Part shown: in pieces, positions 11,540-23,896 of the stretch | Layout: each line of letters begins with the position of its first letter | How positions within the stretch are numbered: the stretch's first letter is position 1 | From: Ampullaceana balthica | Taxonomy: Eukaryota; Mollusca; Gastropoda; Lymnaeidae | Assembly (NCBI GenBank): GCA_944989445.1 | Contig: CALYLW010000550.1 | Coordinates: 256,362 to 320,361, forward strand | Direction of reading: 5' to 3' | Length of the DNA: 64,000 bases | Notes under the pieces: model-generated | What the model was told of the DNA's origin: nothing | What the model saw: the letters and a program-made list of their open reading frames with translations, nothing else | The model's database searches: none | Translations under genes and position numbers: made by a program

Positions 11540-13139
11540 GATACTAAATTGGCCCTTGTATACTGAGCCTGTCAAGTTTTAAATGAGATTTGCGTGTTGT
11601 GATAGAGGAATATCTGTGAGACATTGTTACCGAGTGCTGTGATAAAACTTTACATGTACCATAGATTATCAGTGGGATTATAGATTTTTTAAGAATAAAC
11701 CAATGAGACTGTAGACTGGAAGAAGAATAGATTGTTTGTGAAAATATAGGTGTTTACTTTTTAAAAAATGAGACTATAGACTGGAAATAGAAAAGGTTGA
11801 TTATATGATTACAATGAGCAGCACCAAAGATGTAAGTTTACATGGTCATCTCAGTGACTGAAAGTTGAACTTTACTCTTCATTATGATTATAACACATTC
11901 CCAATATTGTTTGGACTGCTGTAGTTACTTTTTATTGCTGGATAAATAATAACATGTTTTTTAAATTATGATTTGGTTCTGATAAGTATATTTGATTCAG
12001 TATTAGGCTTTATGCTTTCAAAGTTCATACTCATATCAATTCAATGGTCACTTGAAACTTGTGTGAACAAGGACTAAATTATTATTATTTTGATTATAGA
12101 AAGAGGTGATTTTTATTTATTTCCCTTAATTTGTATAAAGAGGTAAAACTATCACCAATCCTGCCTACGATGTGGTTAGTTGTGCTGAAAGACTTAATTA
12201 GAGATAATTAATAATAATACTCTGTTGGTATGTAATACTAATACACAAGGCAATTAATGAATTGGGGAAACAAATATTTATAAGAACAAATTCATTAAGT
12301 TGTGATTAAGTTGGTGTCATGATAAGCTAACTTTGTTTACTTCACGTATCCTTTCTAAATAACTGCATAAGAGATAAGATTGCTTTGTTTAGGGCTTTGC
12401 AGCTGTTGAGTTTTCAAAAATGATGATACTGTTCCTAAAACTGAAATTATGGGCTGTAGGAGGTCCAGAGGAGTTGTCTTACATCTTCTGGGATTGTTTC
12501 TTGTCACCCACGGATGTCAGTGTCAGAGCTGTAAGGTCTCTGAGTAAAAACTATATTGTTCCATTCAGACAGTGCAAGAGAAAAAAAAATAATTTTTAAT
12601 CATCATTTGGACAGAATTTTTTATTTAGTGTTGTCTTCTTTTCTAGATCATATCATGAACAATTTGAACTATGAACCTCTAACAAATTAGTTCCCCTGCC
12701 TGTTTTTTTTAGATAATGAGTTTATTCATCTTGATGGCTCCTTAAATCTTGTGTTCTCTGTCAATAAGTATATAAACTAATTTTTTTAAAAATAAATAAC
12801 ACAACTTTAGTCTAGTACTTGAATAGTCAACAAATCCCATGACTATGTTTGCAATATTTTAGCCTTTTGCCCAAGTGGACAATGGATAGTATCAGTGTTT
12901 TCTTTCAAAGCTTTATATCCACATCATTTAGTCTTTTCTTAATGTTGAGCCATCCACACAGAAAAATTATTTGTTTGAATGCAGCCAAGGACATTGATCA
13001 TTTTTTTTATATGCCTACATGCATTTTACATGTCAAGACCATAAACAGTATGCTTGTTACAAACGTTACATCAATGCAATTGTTACTGTGATTTAAAAAA
13101 ATACAAATGCAAGACACTAATGAGTTAATTTTTGTTATA
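11540..13139. other. gene A 3' UTR and non-coding intergenic DNA
   Basis: A poly(A) signal aataaa lies at 11694-11699, about 155 bases after the gene A stop. The rest is AT-rich with no convincing coding exon, RNA gene or repeat; the frame at 12849-13091 has no recognisable content. Confidence 0.5.
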
Positions 13140-13800
13140 ATTACTTTTTTTTTGGATTGTTCATAAATGATTTAACCAACAGCATCTCATCAAGAACAAA
13201 TGTTAGGTTATAAGGGCTGATAATTTTAAAATCTATAGAACAAGAAGATATCAAAATCTTTCAAAAAGACCTAGATGAACTTGAGAAAATGGGAAACTAA
13301 TTGGAGTATGTCTTTCCAACAAGAAAAGTGTCAACTGTTAAAGAGTATCAAAGAAACAAATAAATGGAAACCAGCAAATCCTAACTAAAGTTGTAAAGGA
13401 GTAATAATAAATGAAAAATAATCAGGTCAAGGAATCCTCATTTAATGCAGTAATTAAAAATTTCAACTAAATTTTAGCTTTATAAATAGAAGCTTTTAGA
13501 AATTTAATAAGAATACAAAACAAAAATGCTACATACTAGGATGGATCTTCTGTAGTGTATGAGAACCATCTGCCAAACATAAAATTTAACTATAACAATT
13601 CCAGAAAAGGGCTGTAATATTAATTCCTCTAGGATACTCAAAATTGGCAAGGGTAACACTCCACTTAAGTTAAATCACCAAACATTGAAACACTAGAAGA
13701 AAGAAGAGTAAATTATTAAATCTTATGGCTATGGCATTTAATTCTAACTTGGAAATACAACAATCAATCTCAAACAATCCTCCTTCGCGTCTGGTAGTGT
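13140..13800 (+). mobile_element. Jockey/CR1-like LINE fragment
   Basis: Interrupted frames read NDLTNSISSRTNV, ADNxKIYRT (a damaged YADD region), KDLDELEKW, WETNWSMSF, KCQLLK, then GVIINEK: the order of a jockey-type reverse transcriptase. Further on come the YASSVWDP-type and LNLE-type segments. It ends at ccttcgcgtctggtagtgtg and resumes after the element at 13871-14409 with ttcccgtctggtattgtgg. Confidence 0.75.
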
Positions 13801-13870
13801 GACACACTGAAAATACAATCAGAATCAGGCATATACATTATATACCAAATTATGTACATTAATAAAACAA

Positions 13871-14409
13871 ACCCGTAAAAACAAAGTTTTTGACTATAAA
13901 TCCCTTATATATGAGACGTAACTAACAGTATTGATTATTTTCAAACATGTACAGACTGAATCTGTCTTAACTCAACTTTGCATCATAACCCTAGTGGGGG
14001 GGGGAGGGGTGGGTGGGGGAGAGGGGAAAAGTCTGGTCACCGATTCGCTTGACCGAGCTCAGAGTGACACGTAAAATGTAAACAAAAGCGCCCGTCGTTT
14101 CGTTGGGTCGCCTCAATGCGTCAGCTCAAAATTTCACGTGGCAAAAAAACAATAACAAATGTGAATTTAAATTACATACCTCATATAAGGATAAACTAAA
14201 AATGCATTAATTTAATTACGGTACGTGCGATCGATCTGAAATTTTGATACGATGCATTGTTAGGTTAGACGGGTCCGTGTGCCAAATTTCAGTTCGATCG
14301 GATCATGGGAAGTGGGTCATTTTTTACTTCTGTTTTTCCGCCCAGCCCGCCGAGCCCAAGACAGAGTGAGAGAGAGACGGCCGCGAAGTTAATATAAGGG
14401 ATTTAAAAA
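13871..14409 (+). mobile_element. dispersed element, family X, copy 1
   Basis: This copy shares its whole length with 23451-23896 and, inverted, with 32441-32750. Near each end is the inverted motif taaatcccttatat / atataagggattta, and the left end has aaaaacaaagtttttgac. Conserved internal blocks are tacagactgaa, a G-rich stretch, gataaactaaaaa, cgatcgatctgaaatttt and gggaagtgggtcatttttt. No ORF; likely a MITE. It splits a LINE remnant. Confidence 0.75.
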
Positions 14410-14565
14410 TGGATAACATGCATTCCCGTCTGGTATTGTGGGCCTTAAAATGGTTTGCCTGAACAGTACACTGATAATGATAATGTTTTAGAAGATATTT
14501 CTACAGCACGATGGAACAAAGAAGACTTTCTAGTCTAAAGTATTGGTAGTCAACTACCAATAGCT
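14410..14565 (+). mobile_element. continuation of the LINE fragment (C-terminal end)
   Basis: After the inserted element the LINE reading resumes: FPSGIV, then NGLPEQ, then NVLEDI, matching the usual C-terminal NSFFP..WNGLPEQ motif of jockey-type LINEs. A short inverted pair, attggtagt and actaccaat, lies at 14542-14563. Confidence 0.55.
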
Positions 14566-15408
14566 TGTCTTTAGACTTCAGTTATCTCAGTGGAAATGTA
14601 AAGTTAGTATGTTTTAAGTTAACAAAGGGAACTAAATATCGTATTTGCATTACAAAATTAAATAGAATGATATCCCTTCTTTATTACCGTGTAAAATTTG
14701 TGAGTAAATAATGGCTTCCAGGAACTGGAAATGTGTAAATAACTGTGCCTGCCAGGCCTAACAGTTCAGTAGTGGTTATCAAAGTTAACGTTAACAACTA
14801 GGCCTACTGTCTTTAGATGTTGCAAGACTGGAGCCTACTTCAGTAGATTATTTAATTAAGTCTACTGATGCTGTTATTAATAGCTGTGAATATTTTATCG
14901 TTAATAAAATAGGCCTAATTGCCCTAATAATAATTCGATTGAATCTTTTTGACTACTAATAATTTACTAATAATAAATATTAAGTTAAATTAGGACCAGT
15001 GACCAGTGATTGATTAGGATTAGGAGTAAGAGGTTCATAGGTCACTGACTTAGGTTATTTGTTATTGTGGCATGGTAATGTACCACATCTGCGTTGGTAC
15101 ATTACCGGTACCGTTATTATAATTTTTTAAAATAAAAAATTAAATGTTTATTATTATTAGTTTAAGTTTAAACTTCTTAGTCTTATTCAATTCATTCTTA
15201 GACTTAGTCTAAGAAATTCTTACGAACTCTACTTTTCTAAGTCTAAGAATCTTAGTTTTATCTTAGACTTATTAAGAATTTTTTTGTACAAAATAAGATG
15301 GGCCCCCCACTTTTTTCACAAGCCCTGAAGTTCACTGCCTGAATTTATTTGCACATATTAGGCTCACATATATATAGTTACACAAATAAATTTACTACAT
15401 TTAATATA
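14566..15408. other. non-coding, including LINE 3'-region homology
   Basis: Bases about 14620-14740 (aagggaactaaatatcg, ctttattaccgtgtaaaat, ctggaaatgtgta) match 28155-28250. Both lie just downstream of related LINE remnants, so this is probably the LINE 3' UTR. The remainder is AT-rich with short direct repeats (cttagtctaag-like) and no gene. Confidence 0.45.
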
Positions 15409-16500
15409 CGGAGTGGTTATCCCCAGAATTCTGCGAATAATTTTCAACGTTATCCCCAGATATCTGCGAATAACGTTCAATGTTATCTCCAGAATTCTGT
15501 GGCTATTCGGACCCATGGTCTCTTTACTTAAGAAAGCTCAAATTCCATCAACCCCTTCGTGGCCGCATGGTAGAGTGAAGGACTTTTGACGTTGTGGTAC
15601 ATGGTTCTATTTTCGTTTGTGGATTTTTTTATTTTTGTTTTTATTAAATTTTTTTTAACAGGGTTCGATTTTTAGATGGGGTTTTTTTTTAATTTAAAAA
15701 AAAATTAAATTATATTTCAACCCTTTTGTCATGTTCATCCCACTGCAACGCGACCTTGGTAGCGGTGCACGCAATTGACATTATACTGCCGATATTGTTA
15801 ACACTACTACATGTAACAATACCCTATCCTATATTATAAATAAATATATTGGCCTATATTCTCCAATACGTCATGGACTGTAAACCTATATTAAAATATT
15901 ACTACAGGACCGGCCTAAGGGAATTGGAGGCCCTAGGCCAAGTGAATTTGGCGGCCCTAAAACTAATTAAAATTAAAATGTAATAGAAAAATAAAATATT
16001 AAATATAGAAAAATTCTTGTGCGAAGCCCCCATTAATGACGAAACTAATCGGAGGCCCTAGGCGGCTGCCTAGTTTGCCTATGCCTAAAGCCGGTCCTGA
16101 TTACTATCACTACTACTAATAATAGTACTAATAGCATATCCTATATATATATATGATAAATATATTGGCCTATATCATATATCCAATACGTAATGGACCA
16201 TGGACTATACCAGTGAGCTAGATAAAAATAGCTCAGTGGACTGAACAGATTCTAAAATATAAACTTAAAATCAATATGAAAAACAATAAGGCTGGTACTG
16301 TTTTATTATTCAGGTCAGATATAATCAACGTAAATTTTCTTGCTATATATGATATAATGATAAATAATGCTCAAAATTAACTTTTGAGAATAGTTCAATG
16401 GATTCTCCCATCAACGTTGAGTCATTCACAGAATTCTGGGGATAACGTTCAACGTAATTCACAGAATTCTGTGGATAGCGTTGAAAATTATTCGCTTTCC
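15409..16500. mobile_element. foldback element with 9-bp TSD
   Basis: The left arm (15409-15510) and right arm (16395-16500) are inverted relatives, each with repeated motifs cagaattctg, ttatccccag, gcgaataa and caacgtta. The flanks tttaatata at 15400-15408 and 16501-16509 are a perfect 9-bp duplication. The interior is non-coding and holds a nested hAT MITE (15906-16099). Confidence 0.75.
15906..16099. mobile_element. hAT MITE nested in the foldback element
   Basis: Termini aggaccggcctaaggg and gcctaaagccggtcctg are inverted repeats. Flanking 8-mers attactac (15898-15905) and attactat (16100-16107) match at 7 of 8 positions. No ORF. Confidence 0.75.
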
Positions 16501-16877
16501 TTTAATATAAATTATACTCATTATGATTAGTAGTCTTAGTCCATGCTTGGTCTTTGATATTTATAATTGATACCAACAACTTAGTTTTACTTATACTGTA
16601 TACTTATATTAAACTTACATGTACATATATATATTATAATTTACTAAGAATAAACCCTATCTATCTTAAGTATCTAAAGTCAAGTTTGCTGCATAGTAAT
16701 AGTACAGTCTTGCCACAAAAGTTAACTACATTGACTACATCATCATGTATTTCTAAAATTCTGTAAGTTTGAATGATACAATTTTTTTAGAATGGACACA
16801 CCGACACTTGTAACTAATTAACTACAGAACAATAATTCAAAAGTAAGATAGGCAGAGTATTGAAACAGACTGAAAAA

Positions 16878-19800
16878 ATGGCTGCAGTTTCAGTTCTAAA
16901 ACAAGTTAACTTGATAAACTACAAACTAGATATGCTGAAAGATGAAAGACAACAGTTTCTTGAAACCATGGAGTCCTACCTCAATTATGTAATAATAATT
17001 TTCTTTTATAATGAATACAATAATTTACATAAATGCCTTACTTTTTACCTTTCTATACAAAGAACTGTTTTAACTTCATCTGTTTTTATTTTTATTGTAT
17101 ATAAAATTAATTTAAGTTTAAGGGCGCGGCTCTCAGTGGTAGCGCGCTGGACTGCCGAATCAAGGCAAAAACTCGAGTCACGGGTTCAAGCCTCGGTACT
17201 TCCTAGGCCCTCAGGGCATTGTGCTACCCACACAATCCCTTGCTCGTTAGTGGTGGCTCAATGAAACTTGTGAACGCTACTTCACTTGCCCCATAGGCCG
17301 TCACGGTCTCAGGGGGTTATTATAATTTAAGTTTAAGTTGAGTAGTGAGTATCTAGGTCCTGAATTTATGCTAACTTTTAGAATTTATAAAAATTATGTT
17401 TTAGTTTTATTTTATTAAAATAATATTCTAGAAAACTGTTAAGAAGTATTTTAAAGAACAATAATTTTGCCTAATGCAGTCTCTCTTTGATATTAAAGAA
17501 AATTTAGATTTAACTTGTAAGGAGTGAACACTTTGCCAGCATTATTTTTCCTTTTTCTGAAGAGACATCCACCCAACAGGTTACTGAGAACAAATAATAT
17601 TTATTACCAAATTGATATTGATTAGGTTAACAGTCTTGGCCATTCATTTGTTGGCCATCATGGTGGAGGCCCTGAAAACTTTAAGGATGTGAGCCAAGCT
17701 ATTGAAACAGCAATGAATTTCCTTAATGATAAAGCCATCGAGTTCAGAACACAGCTTAAAAATGAACCTACTGGCACAGCAAGAATTGGTACGTAAATTT
17801 AATTTAATGTATTTTTTTTTAATTTCTGTATGAAAGCTGCCATATTATATTTACTCCAGAAATATCATTCCCTCATTTTAATTTTAGAGCACCTTTCTAA
17901 TTTAAAAAGATTTTTTAGATACATGCTTGCTTAAATTAATCAGAAATATTTTCACAACTTCAACAGACAATTACTTTCACATCAAAGAATTATTGTCTAA
18001 ATATTTTCTAGGGCTTTCTGATAGCCATACAAGAGAATTAATGGAATCATCAGGATCTTTGTCATTTGAAGTTCTCCCTGACCTTCAAGTTCCATTGGGA
18101 AATGTAAGAACCGAGGAATCACAATTACTTTCAGCTGGTAAGGGCACTTAATTGATAAGAAAATATGGTAATGGTACACAATTTGGATTAATTGTGCATG
18201 CAGGTTTACCGAGTATATATATATCACTCTATTATTTTAGTTTAAAAAATATATATATAAGATGCATTTAATTATTTTATAACTTGTGCTATTTTAAGTG
18301 TCATCATTCTTTCCTGTTAAATATTCTTTTATAGCTCGTTACTTCTTAAATCTCAAAGAATAACAATAAGTAATTCAATATTACTTTTCATACTTTTGAC
18401 TGTTTTCTGTAAATTAGATTACAGTAAAAGTCCTATAATCCGGCATCCAACAGTCCGGAATGCCGGATAGTCCGGCATCGCTCCGGAAAATTGTAAAAAA
18501 TTTGGTTTGCTCCAAAAGTGTGTCTTTAAACCTTATAAAAACGCTTGAGAGCTATTCGGAAGTTTTCGTGGCAGTTCGGGGAAGCGCTCTGTATTGTTCG
18601 GAAACAATTAGCGCCCGTCTAGTCTCAGCTTTCACAACAAATACAGGTGCAGTGCAACACAGATAGTCAATCACGAAGCCTCTCGCCATTTTTTTGTGTG
18701 CGTTGTTTTGTGTCCTTTCACATCGCAGTAAACTGTGTCTCAGTACTCTCTACTGTAATACAGTACATCTGTAGTGACGTACGTAACTTTTGAAACTGTT
18801 TATAAACAAAGTGAGTTTCGTTCTAACTGTATAGTGACAATGTTTTCAAAACCAATGCCTTTCAAGTTCAAAAGGAGAGAAACGAAAACACGTAACACTG
18901 ACTCTCAATCAGAAATAAACTTTGTTGTATTTGCATACTGTATTTTAGTTTAATTATTAACCTAATTGTTCTTATAATTACGATGTATGTATGTATGTAG
19001 TGTTTTTTTTTAAAAAGTACATTTGTTTTACGGCAAAGCCTACACTAAAAAGAAGGGGCACCGCCCAATAGACCGGAATTTCCGGCACCGAGCCGGTCCC
19101 GAACATGCCGGATTATCGGAATGTTACTGTAAAATATATTATTAATTGATTGATTTAAAAAAATAAAAAAATTTAATGGGAGAGGGTGAAAGTTTAAAAA
19201 AAAGAGATCTTAGAAACAAAAGGAGGTTTAGAGAAATTGAAAAGAAAGTTAATTTAAAAAAAAATGGGTATGATTTAAACAGTCACAGCATTGTATGGTA
19301 AGCTATTTGTTTGATTCTCCCTTATTTGTATACTGAAATTCACTACCAATTTTTTCAGTGCAATACTTGTATCTTTAAATTCAAAGGTGTGCCTACTGGA
19401 CAGTCAGAAATGTATGACAAACAATTCAAATCTCACTCTGACAAACTTGAAGCTTTATCCAGCACCCTGGTCCGTGTCATTGCTGATATAAGTAACTTGA
19501 AGAAACAACAGATGGATGCGAGTATAGCCACAATTACAGAAATGAACAGCATCCCATCGAGAAGCATTGAAGAAAATGAAAGCTTTGTCGAAGTGAAGAA
19601 AAATTTATCACATCTTAGTTCCGATGTGGAGGATATTTCAAAGAGGCATGATTCTGTTTTCAAAGAATTGTCGTCTTTAAAAACAGATAGTTTAAACTCA
19701 CTGGATAGGAGGCTGAGGGAATTAGAAGCCAAGACGGACTTAAAAATAACAGATCTGGCTACCAAAGTGAATGGACTTGAGAATGGTCACAGTAAACTAA

Positions 19801-22800
19801 GTGGCGGCTGCCATAACTTGGAAATCAATTTAAATGAGATGGACAACAGGATAAATGAAATAGACTTAAAGCTGTCCCAACTCCAGGAGAGGACGAGCTT
19901 AGTTATCAATGAGAAAGAATCTGAAATTAAGGTGATGCACGAACAGTTGCAGCAGACATCCAAAGTTGTTTCGGAATTGAAAGAGCATGAGAACTTGAAA
20001 GGCTCAGACACAGAGAAGGTCAAGGTCAAGGAGTTGGAGCTGAGTGTCAGAGGATTGGAAATATGGGCAAAGATGGAGCTGGAGGAGAAGCTGAAGCAGG
20101 TGGGAGAGAACGTGCGCAAGCTGGAGGGAGAACAAAAGAGGGACTCTGAGCTTGTGGGGGAGCACATTGCCGAGGTCAACTGTGTGGTGAGGCCTCTCAG
20201 TTGTTTATTGAATAACTGTTTCTAATTTTAAACATTTTTGTTTTCCTCCTTAAAGTATTTTATATCTTAAGTTATGGGAAAATTGAACTCAATTTGAATT
20301 TACTCTTATTGAAAATTAAAACTGACCTATATTTTTATTTCATTAAAAAATATATATTTTAAAGAACTAAAATTCAACTTACAGGAATCATGTACATAAT
20401 AATAATCATGCTAGAAGACAAAAAAAAAGATATTTTGGAAAAAAAAACAGTTAGTCAACATCTTCCACATCATTATGAGTGTAAGCCTCATTAGTCTTTT
20501 CAAATTTTCAGTTAGATCGTATTCGTGAAAAACAGAGCAGCTTACAGTCCAAAATATCTTCATACGGTAAGTGAGTTTTGGTCTCCATACAGTTTGTATT
20601 GGGGCCAACTTGTATTTTTTTTATTTTAAAAACTTAATTGTCTCATCTGTAACAATTAATGCTGTGTTTAAATTGTCTCTGAATTGTAATTTGTATTTGA
20701 CGCCTGGTTCAAATGAATGTAGCCGTAGACATTGGGGTCAAACCGGTTATCATCCAATTTTTGGTTGAATCATAGATTGGTGGCAATTTTGATAAAGAAA
20801 TATTTTAAAGTCTATTAACTCTTTTTCTCCAGATCAACGCTGCCATCGTTGATTTTAAAAAGACGTTTTTGAGGGATCGACGATCGGAGCGTTGAATTAC
20901 CAAAACTGGATTGTTTCGTTTCTTGTCTTAGCTATTTAAATAAAATTAGTTTTAATGTAATCTAGAATGATTTCCCTTGAATAAAAAGTCAGAAATTCTT
21001 TGTTTGAATGTGTTTTTGCCGCAAAAGAAGCATTTGAAAGGCTTGTTTTCATTTCGTTTTTACGTTTGTTGACAAACATGGATATTCAACCAGCTCAGGT
21101 GGTTATCGATCTAATATTATTTTAAATACTGCGAAGATGAACAAGAAAAAGGTGTTGTTTTTTTCTGATGATTCAGATAGTAATTTTAAATTGCAGATGA
21201 ATCATATGCCTAGTGATAGTAGTTGTAGTGAAATTGACAATGCAGTTGACAAGTCATCTGTTGATAAACAACAAGCCCCGCCCCGCCTCAAATGAGTGAT
21301 GGACTGATAATATTTCTACTATAAATAATAATTTACACAATAAAGAGTCCAGTTTGAAAGCTGCTAAACTTTTTCAATAAAACTAAGTGCAATTTAGGAT
21401 AGAATTTAAAATAATTTCTAGTTGCAATACATAGTATAGCTTCCAGCTCCATTGTAAACAGCACAATTTTCCTACTATTTTCCTGTGTGGGTGACCATGG
21501 ATATTGAGCTCTAATGTTTTATTTTTTTGCTTTATTAATGTGAAGTTATTTCTTTTTGCTGTAAATATGAATATAGCTCAGAAAAAAAACACAATTTTCT
21601 TACATTTTGGATAAAAATCTAGATTTTTGTGACTTAGAATGAGTTGTTGTTTTAAATGTTGTGTTTTTTAAAATTTTTTTTATTTTCACTAAAACAAAAT
21701 CATAATATTTTATGAAAATAAAGTCATGAGTCTGTTATGCCTAAAAACATCACTCCTTTCCCTTTAATTCAATACCAAATATATCATTATCTGTTTAAAA
21801 ATAAAAAAGTTATTAACATTTTAAAATAGCATGGTAGCCCGCGACAAATTTCCAGAATAGATAATTCCGGAGAAAAAGAATTAAACAAACACATATCGCT
21901 CTATAAAGCTCAAAGGTCTTTGTTTTATAAATTCAAATTTTATTTTTATCTGTCTTTGACTGTTGCTGTTGGCTAGAGTTAAATTCTCAATGCCTTCTAT
22001 AATAGCCATCAGACTACTTTATACAAAAATTAAATTGTTGCCATTTGTTCAACAAGGTGTGTCTCCCTTGGACAATAAAAAGTTTCAAATTTCATTTTTT
22101 TTTCATAGTCTATAATAAAAAATGTGTGTTACTGTTAATTATATCAATAAATTTATTCTCGAATGATATCTCTTAACAGAGGAAAGTTTTCCAAAAAACC
22201 TTTTGCCAGTTGAGCTGCAACTGCCTTACATGAAAGTAGGTGCCAGAGTTAAGAAAGGACCGCACTGGCCCCAAGGCATTAATGTAAGTGTGGATCACCT
22301 TAAGATGTTATTGATAACAATAGCCGCCACCTCGCTATACATACATGCTTTAAAATGTTAATCACGATGATATCCATGCCTGCAATGGTATTTAAGTGTG
22401 TATTGATATTTATGATTTCAATGGTGTAAGTCTATGACTAAAAAGTGACTATGACTTGTGTCAAGTAAATGCTAGTTTACGTTCACCAAGGAAATTTGAC
22501 TTAAGGTGATTTTAATGAATTTTTGTCTAAGGAGACTTGACTGAAATCTTGTGTAAGGAGACTTGACTGAAATCTTGTGTAAGGAGACTTGACTGAAATC
22601 TTGTGTAAGGAGACTTGACTGAAATCTTGTGTAAGGAGACTTGACTGAAATCTTGTGTAAGGAGACTTGACTGAAATCTTGTGTAAGGAGACTTGACTAA
22701 GCTTCAGATGCTAATGACAGAAAATGGTAGTTAATACTCTTAGTTGTGTGTATTTCACATTAATAATTCTTGAACAGCCATTCATATAAGAAGATAAATT

Positions 22801-23300
22801 AAGAATAATTATAAATGTATGTTGTTTTATATTCTTAAGTGTTATTGGGTTTTTTGTTATTGTCTTTTTGCTTGTAAAAGTATAAGTCCTTGGTTAGATG
22901 TCATGTTATGTTGATGCAATAATAAGCTTAGTAGTGAGTACTACATGATGAATAAAGATGAGTACATTGAATTTAAAATTTAATTAAATTCATGCACTAT
23001 TTGACTGAGGTGACCTCAGTTTGTGTTTGTGGGAAATCCATGTAGAAGAAAATTTTTAAATAATTTTCTAATTATTAAAAACCCCATTGCAAGATGAGAT
23101 TCGTATTAAATGATAAACAGAGTGATTTATTGATAAACATTTCTTATTCCATTGTTTAAATTTGCCAGGATCCTGGCTATGGCAGCGTTGTCACAGAAGT
23201 ACCGAACTACAACACAGTTTCAGTGAGATGGGATGATGGAAGAATTGGCAACTACAAAGTTGGTGGCAACTGGAATAGCTATGAGATACAACTGGCCTAG
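16878..23300 (+). CDS. coiled-coil protein with C-terminal MIB/HERC2 domain, gene B
   Basis: Seven exons join in frame to a 496-aa protein: 16878-16988, 17626-17788, 18012-18137, 19387-20186, 20512-20566, 22180-22283, 23169-23300. Phases (0,1,1,0,1,0) equal those of gene A, and exons 5 and 6 have identical lengths (55 and 104 nt). The start ATG is the first in frame and aligns with gene A (LKQVNLINYKLDMLKDER). Residues about 140-398 are a coiled coil (LNEMDNRINEIDLKLSQLQ). Residues about 436-496 form the MIB/HERC2-type domain: VGARVKKGPHW, GSVVTE, VSVRWDDG, NYKVGGNW, YEIQL. A single intron splits that domain, as in gene A. The protein ends on the domain. Introns carry a SINE, a pogo-like MITE, a piggyBac-like element and a 26-bp repeat. 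Function unknown; an adaptor role is inferred. Confidence 0.85.
17123..17322 (+). mobile_element. tRNA-derived SINE in gene B intron 1
   Basis: A tRNA-like head begins ggcgcggctctcagtggtag (A-box region), with a B box gggttcaagcctc at 17182-17194 and an unrelated body. It is flanked by a perfect 15-bp duplication, taatttaagtttaag, at 17108-17122 and 17323-17337. It differs from the SINE at 28509-28742 in the body, so at least two SINE families are present. Confidence 0.9.
18422..19129. mobile_element. pogo/Tigger-like non-autonomous element
   Basis: The termini cagtaaaagtcctataatcc and gattatcggaatgttactg are inverted repeats of the pogo/Tigger type (CAGTA...TATNCGG). They are flanked by the TA dinucleotide at 18420-18421 and 19130-19131. 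Several ccggcat / atgccgg motifs repeat near both ends. The interior frames (18460-18666 and a short one near 18840) show no recognisable transposase. It lies in intron 3 of gene B. Confidence 0.8.
20819..21880 (+). mobile_element. piggyBac-like element in gene B intron 5
   Basis: TTAA target sites lie at 20815-20818 and 21881-21884. The inner termini ctctttttctcc and (reverse complement) ttctttttctcc match at 11 of 12 positions. A 52-residue frame at about 21136-21294 has an acidic serine/aspartate-rich stretch (FFSDDSDSNF), as at the start of piggyBac transposases, and then stops. No catalytic core is seen. Superfamily call rests on TTAA plus short termini, so it is moderate. Confidence 0.6.
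22529..22699. repeat. 26-bp tandem repeat in gene B intron 6
   Basis: About 6.6 nearly identical copies of a 26-bp unit starting aaggagacttgactgaaatc. It ends just before the left border of the duplicated block. Confidence 0.95.
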
Positions 23301-23404
23301 TTTAGCTATCATCATGTTTTCTTAAAGCCTATACAACTCATAACAACTGAGCTAGTTCTGAAAGTTGTTGACATTTTTACATGCACTATAAATAGGTAAA
23401 ATAA

Positions 23405-23410
23405 AATAAA
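23405..23410 (+). promoter_or_regulatory. poly(A) signal of gene B
   Basis: An aataaa hexamer lies about 105 bases after the gene B stop. The equivalent stretch after the duplicated exon (near 30727-30737) also keeps aataaa. Confidence 0.6.
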
Positions 23411-23450
23411 GTTTCGATAATTATGTGGGAAAGAAGAGAAATTAAAAAAA

Positions 23451-23896
23451 CCCTGTAAAAACAAAGTTTTTGACTATAAATCCCTTATATGTGAGACATA
23501 ACTAAAAGTATTGATTAAGTTCAATATGATACGCATCGCGCAACAAAACATTTACAGACTGAAACTGACTGAACTTCCCTGGCTTTTAAACCGGGGGGTG
23601 GGGCGGGGGGTGGACATCGATGGCTGGACTTAACTCAAGTGGCACGTGGAGGTAACAATAACAGACAGCGACATTGAATTATATAGAGATAAACTAAAAA
23701 TACATTAATTTAATTATGGTATATTCGATCAATCTGAAATTTTGATACAATGCATTGTTAGGTGACACGAGTGTATGTGTAAAATTTCAGCTCGATCGCA
23801 TCACGGGAAGTGGGTCATTTTTTAACTTTTGTTTTTCCGCCAGCCCGCGAATGACAGAGAGACAAGATTTCGAAGTTAATATAAGGGATTTAAAAA
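23451..23896 (+). mobile_element. dispersed element, family X, copy 2
   Basis: Same orientation and layout as 13871-14409, with the terminal motifs ccctgtaaaaacaaag and atataagggatttaaaaa and the shared internal blocks. It is absent from the equivalent place in the second copy of the duplication (near 30780), so it inserted after the duplication. Confidence 0.8.

Noticed and set aside
18460..18666. 68-aa frame within the pogo-like element
   Set aside because: Starts in the terminal repeat and has no helix-turn-helix or catalytic motif.
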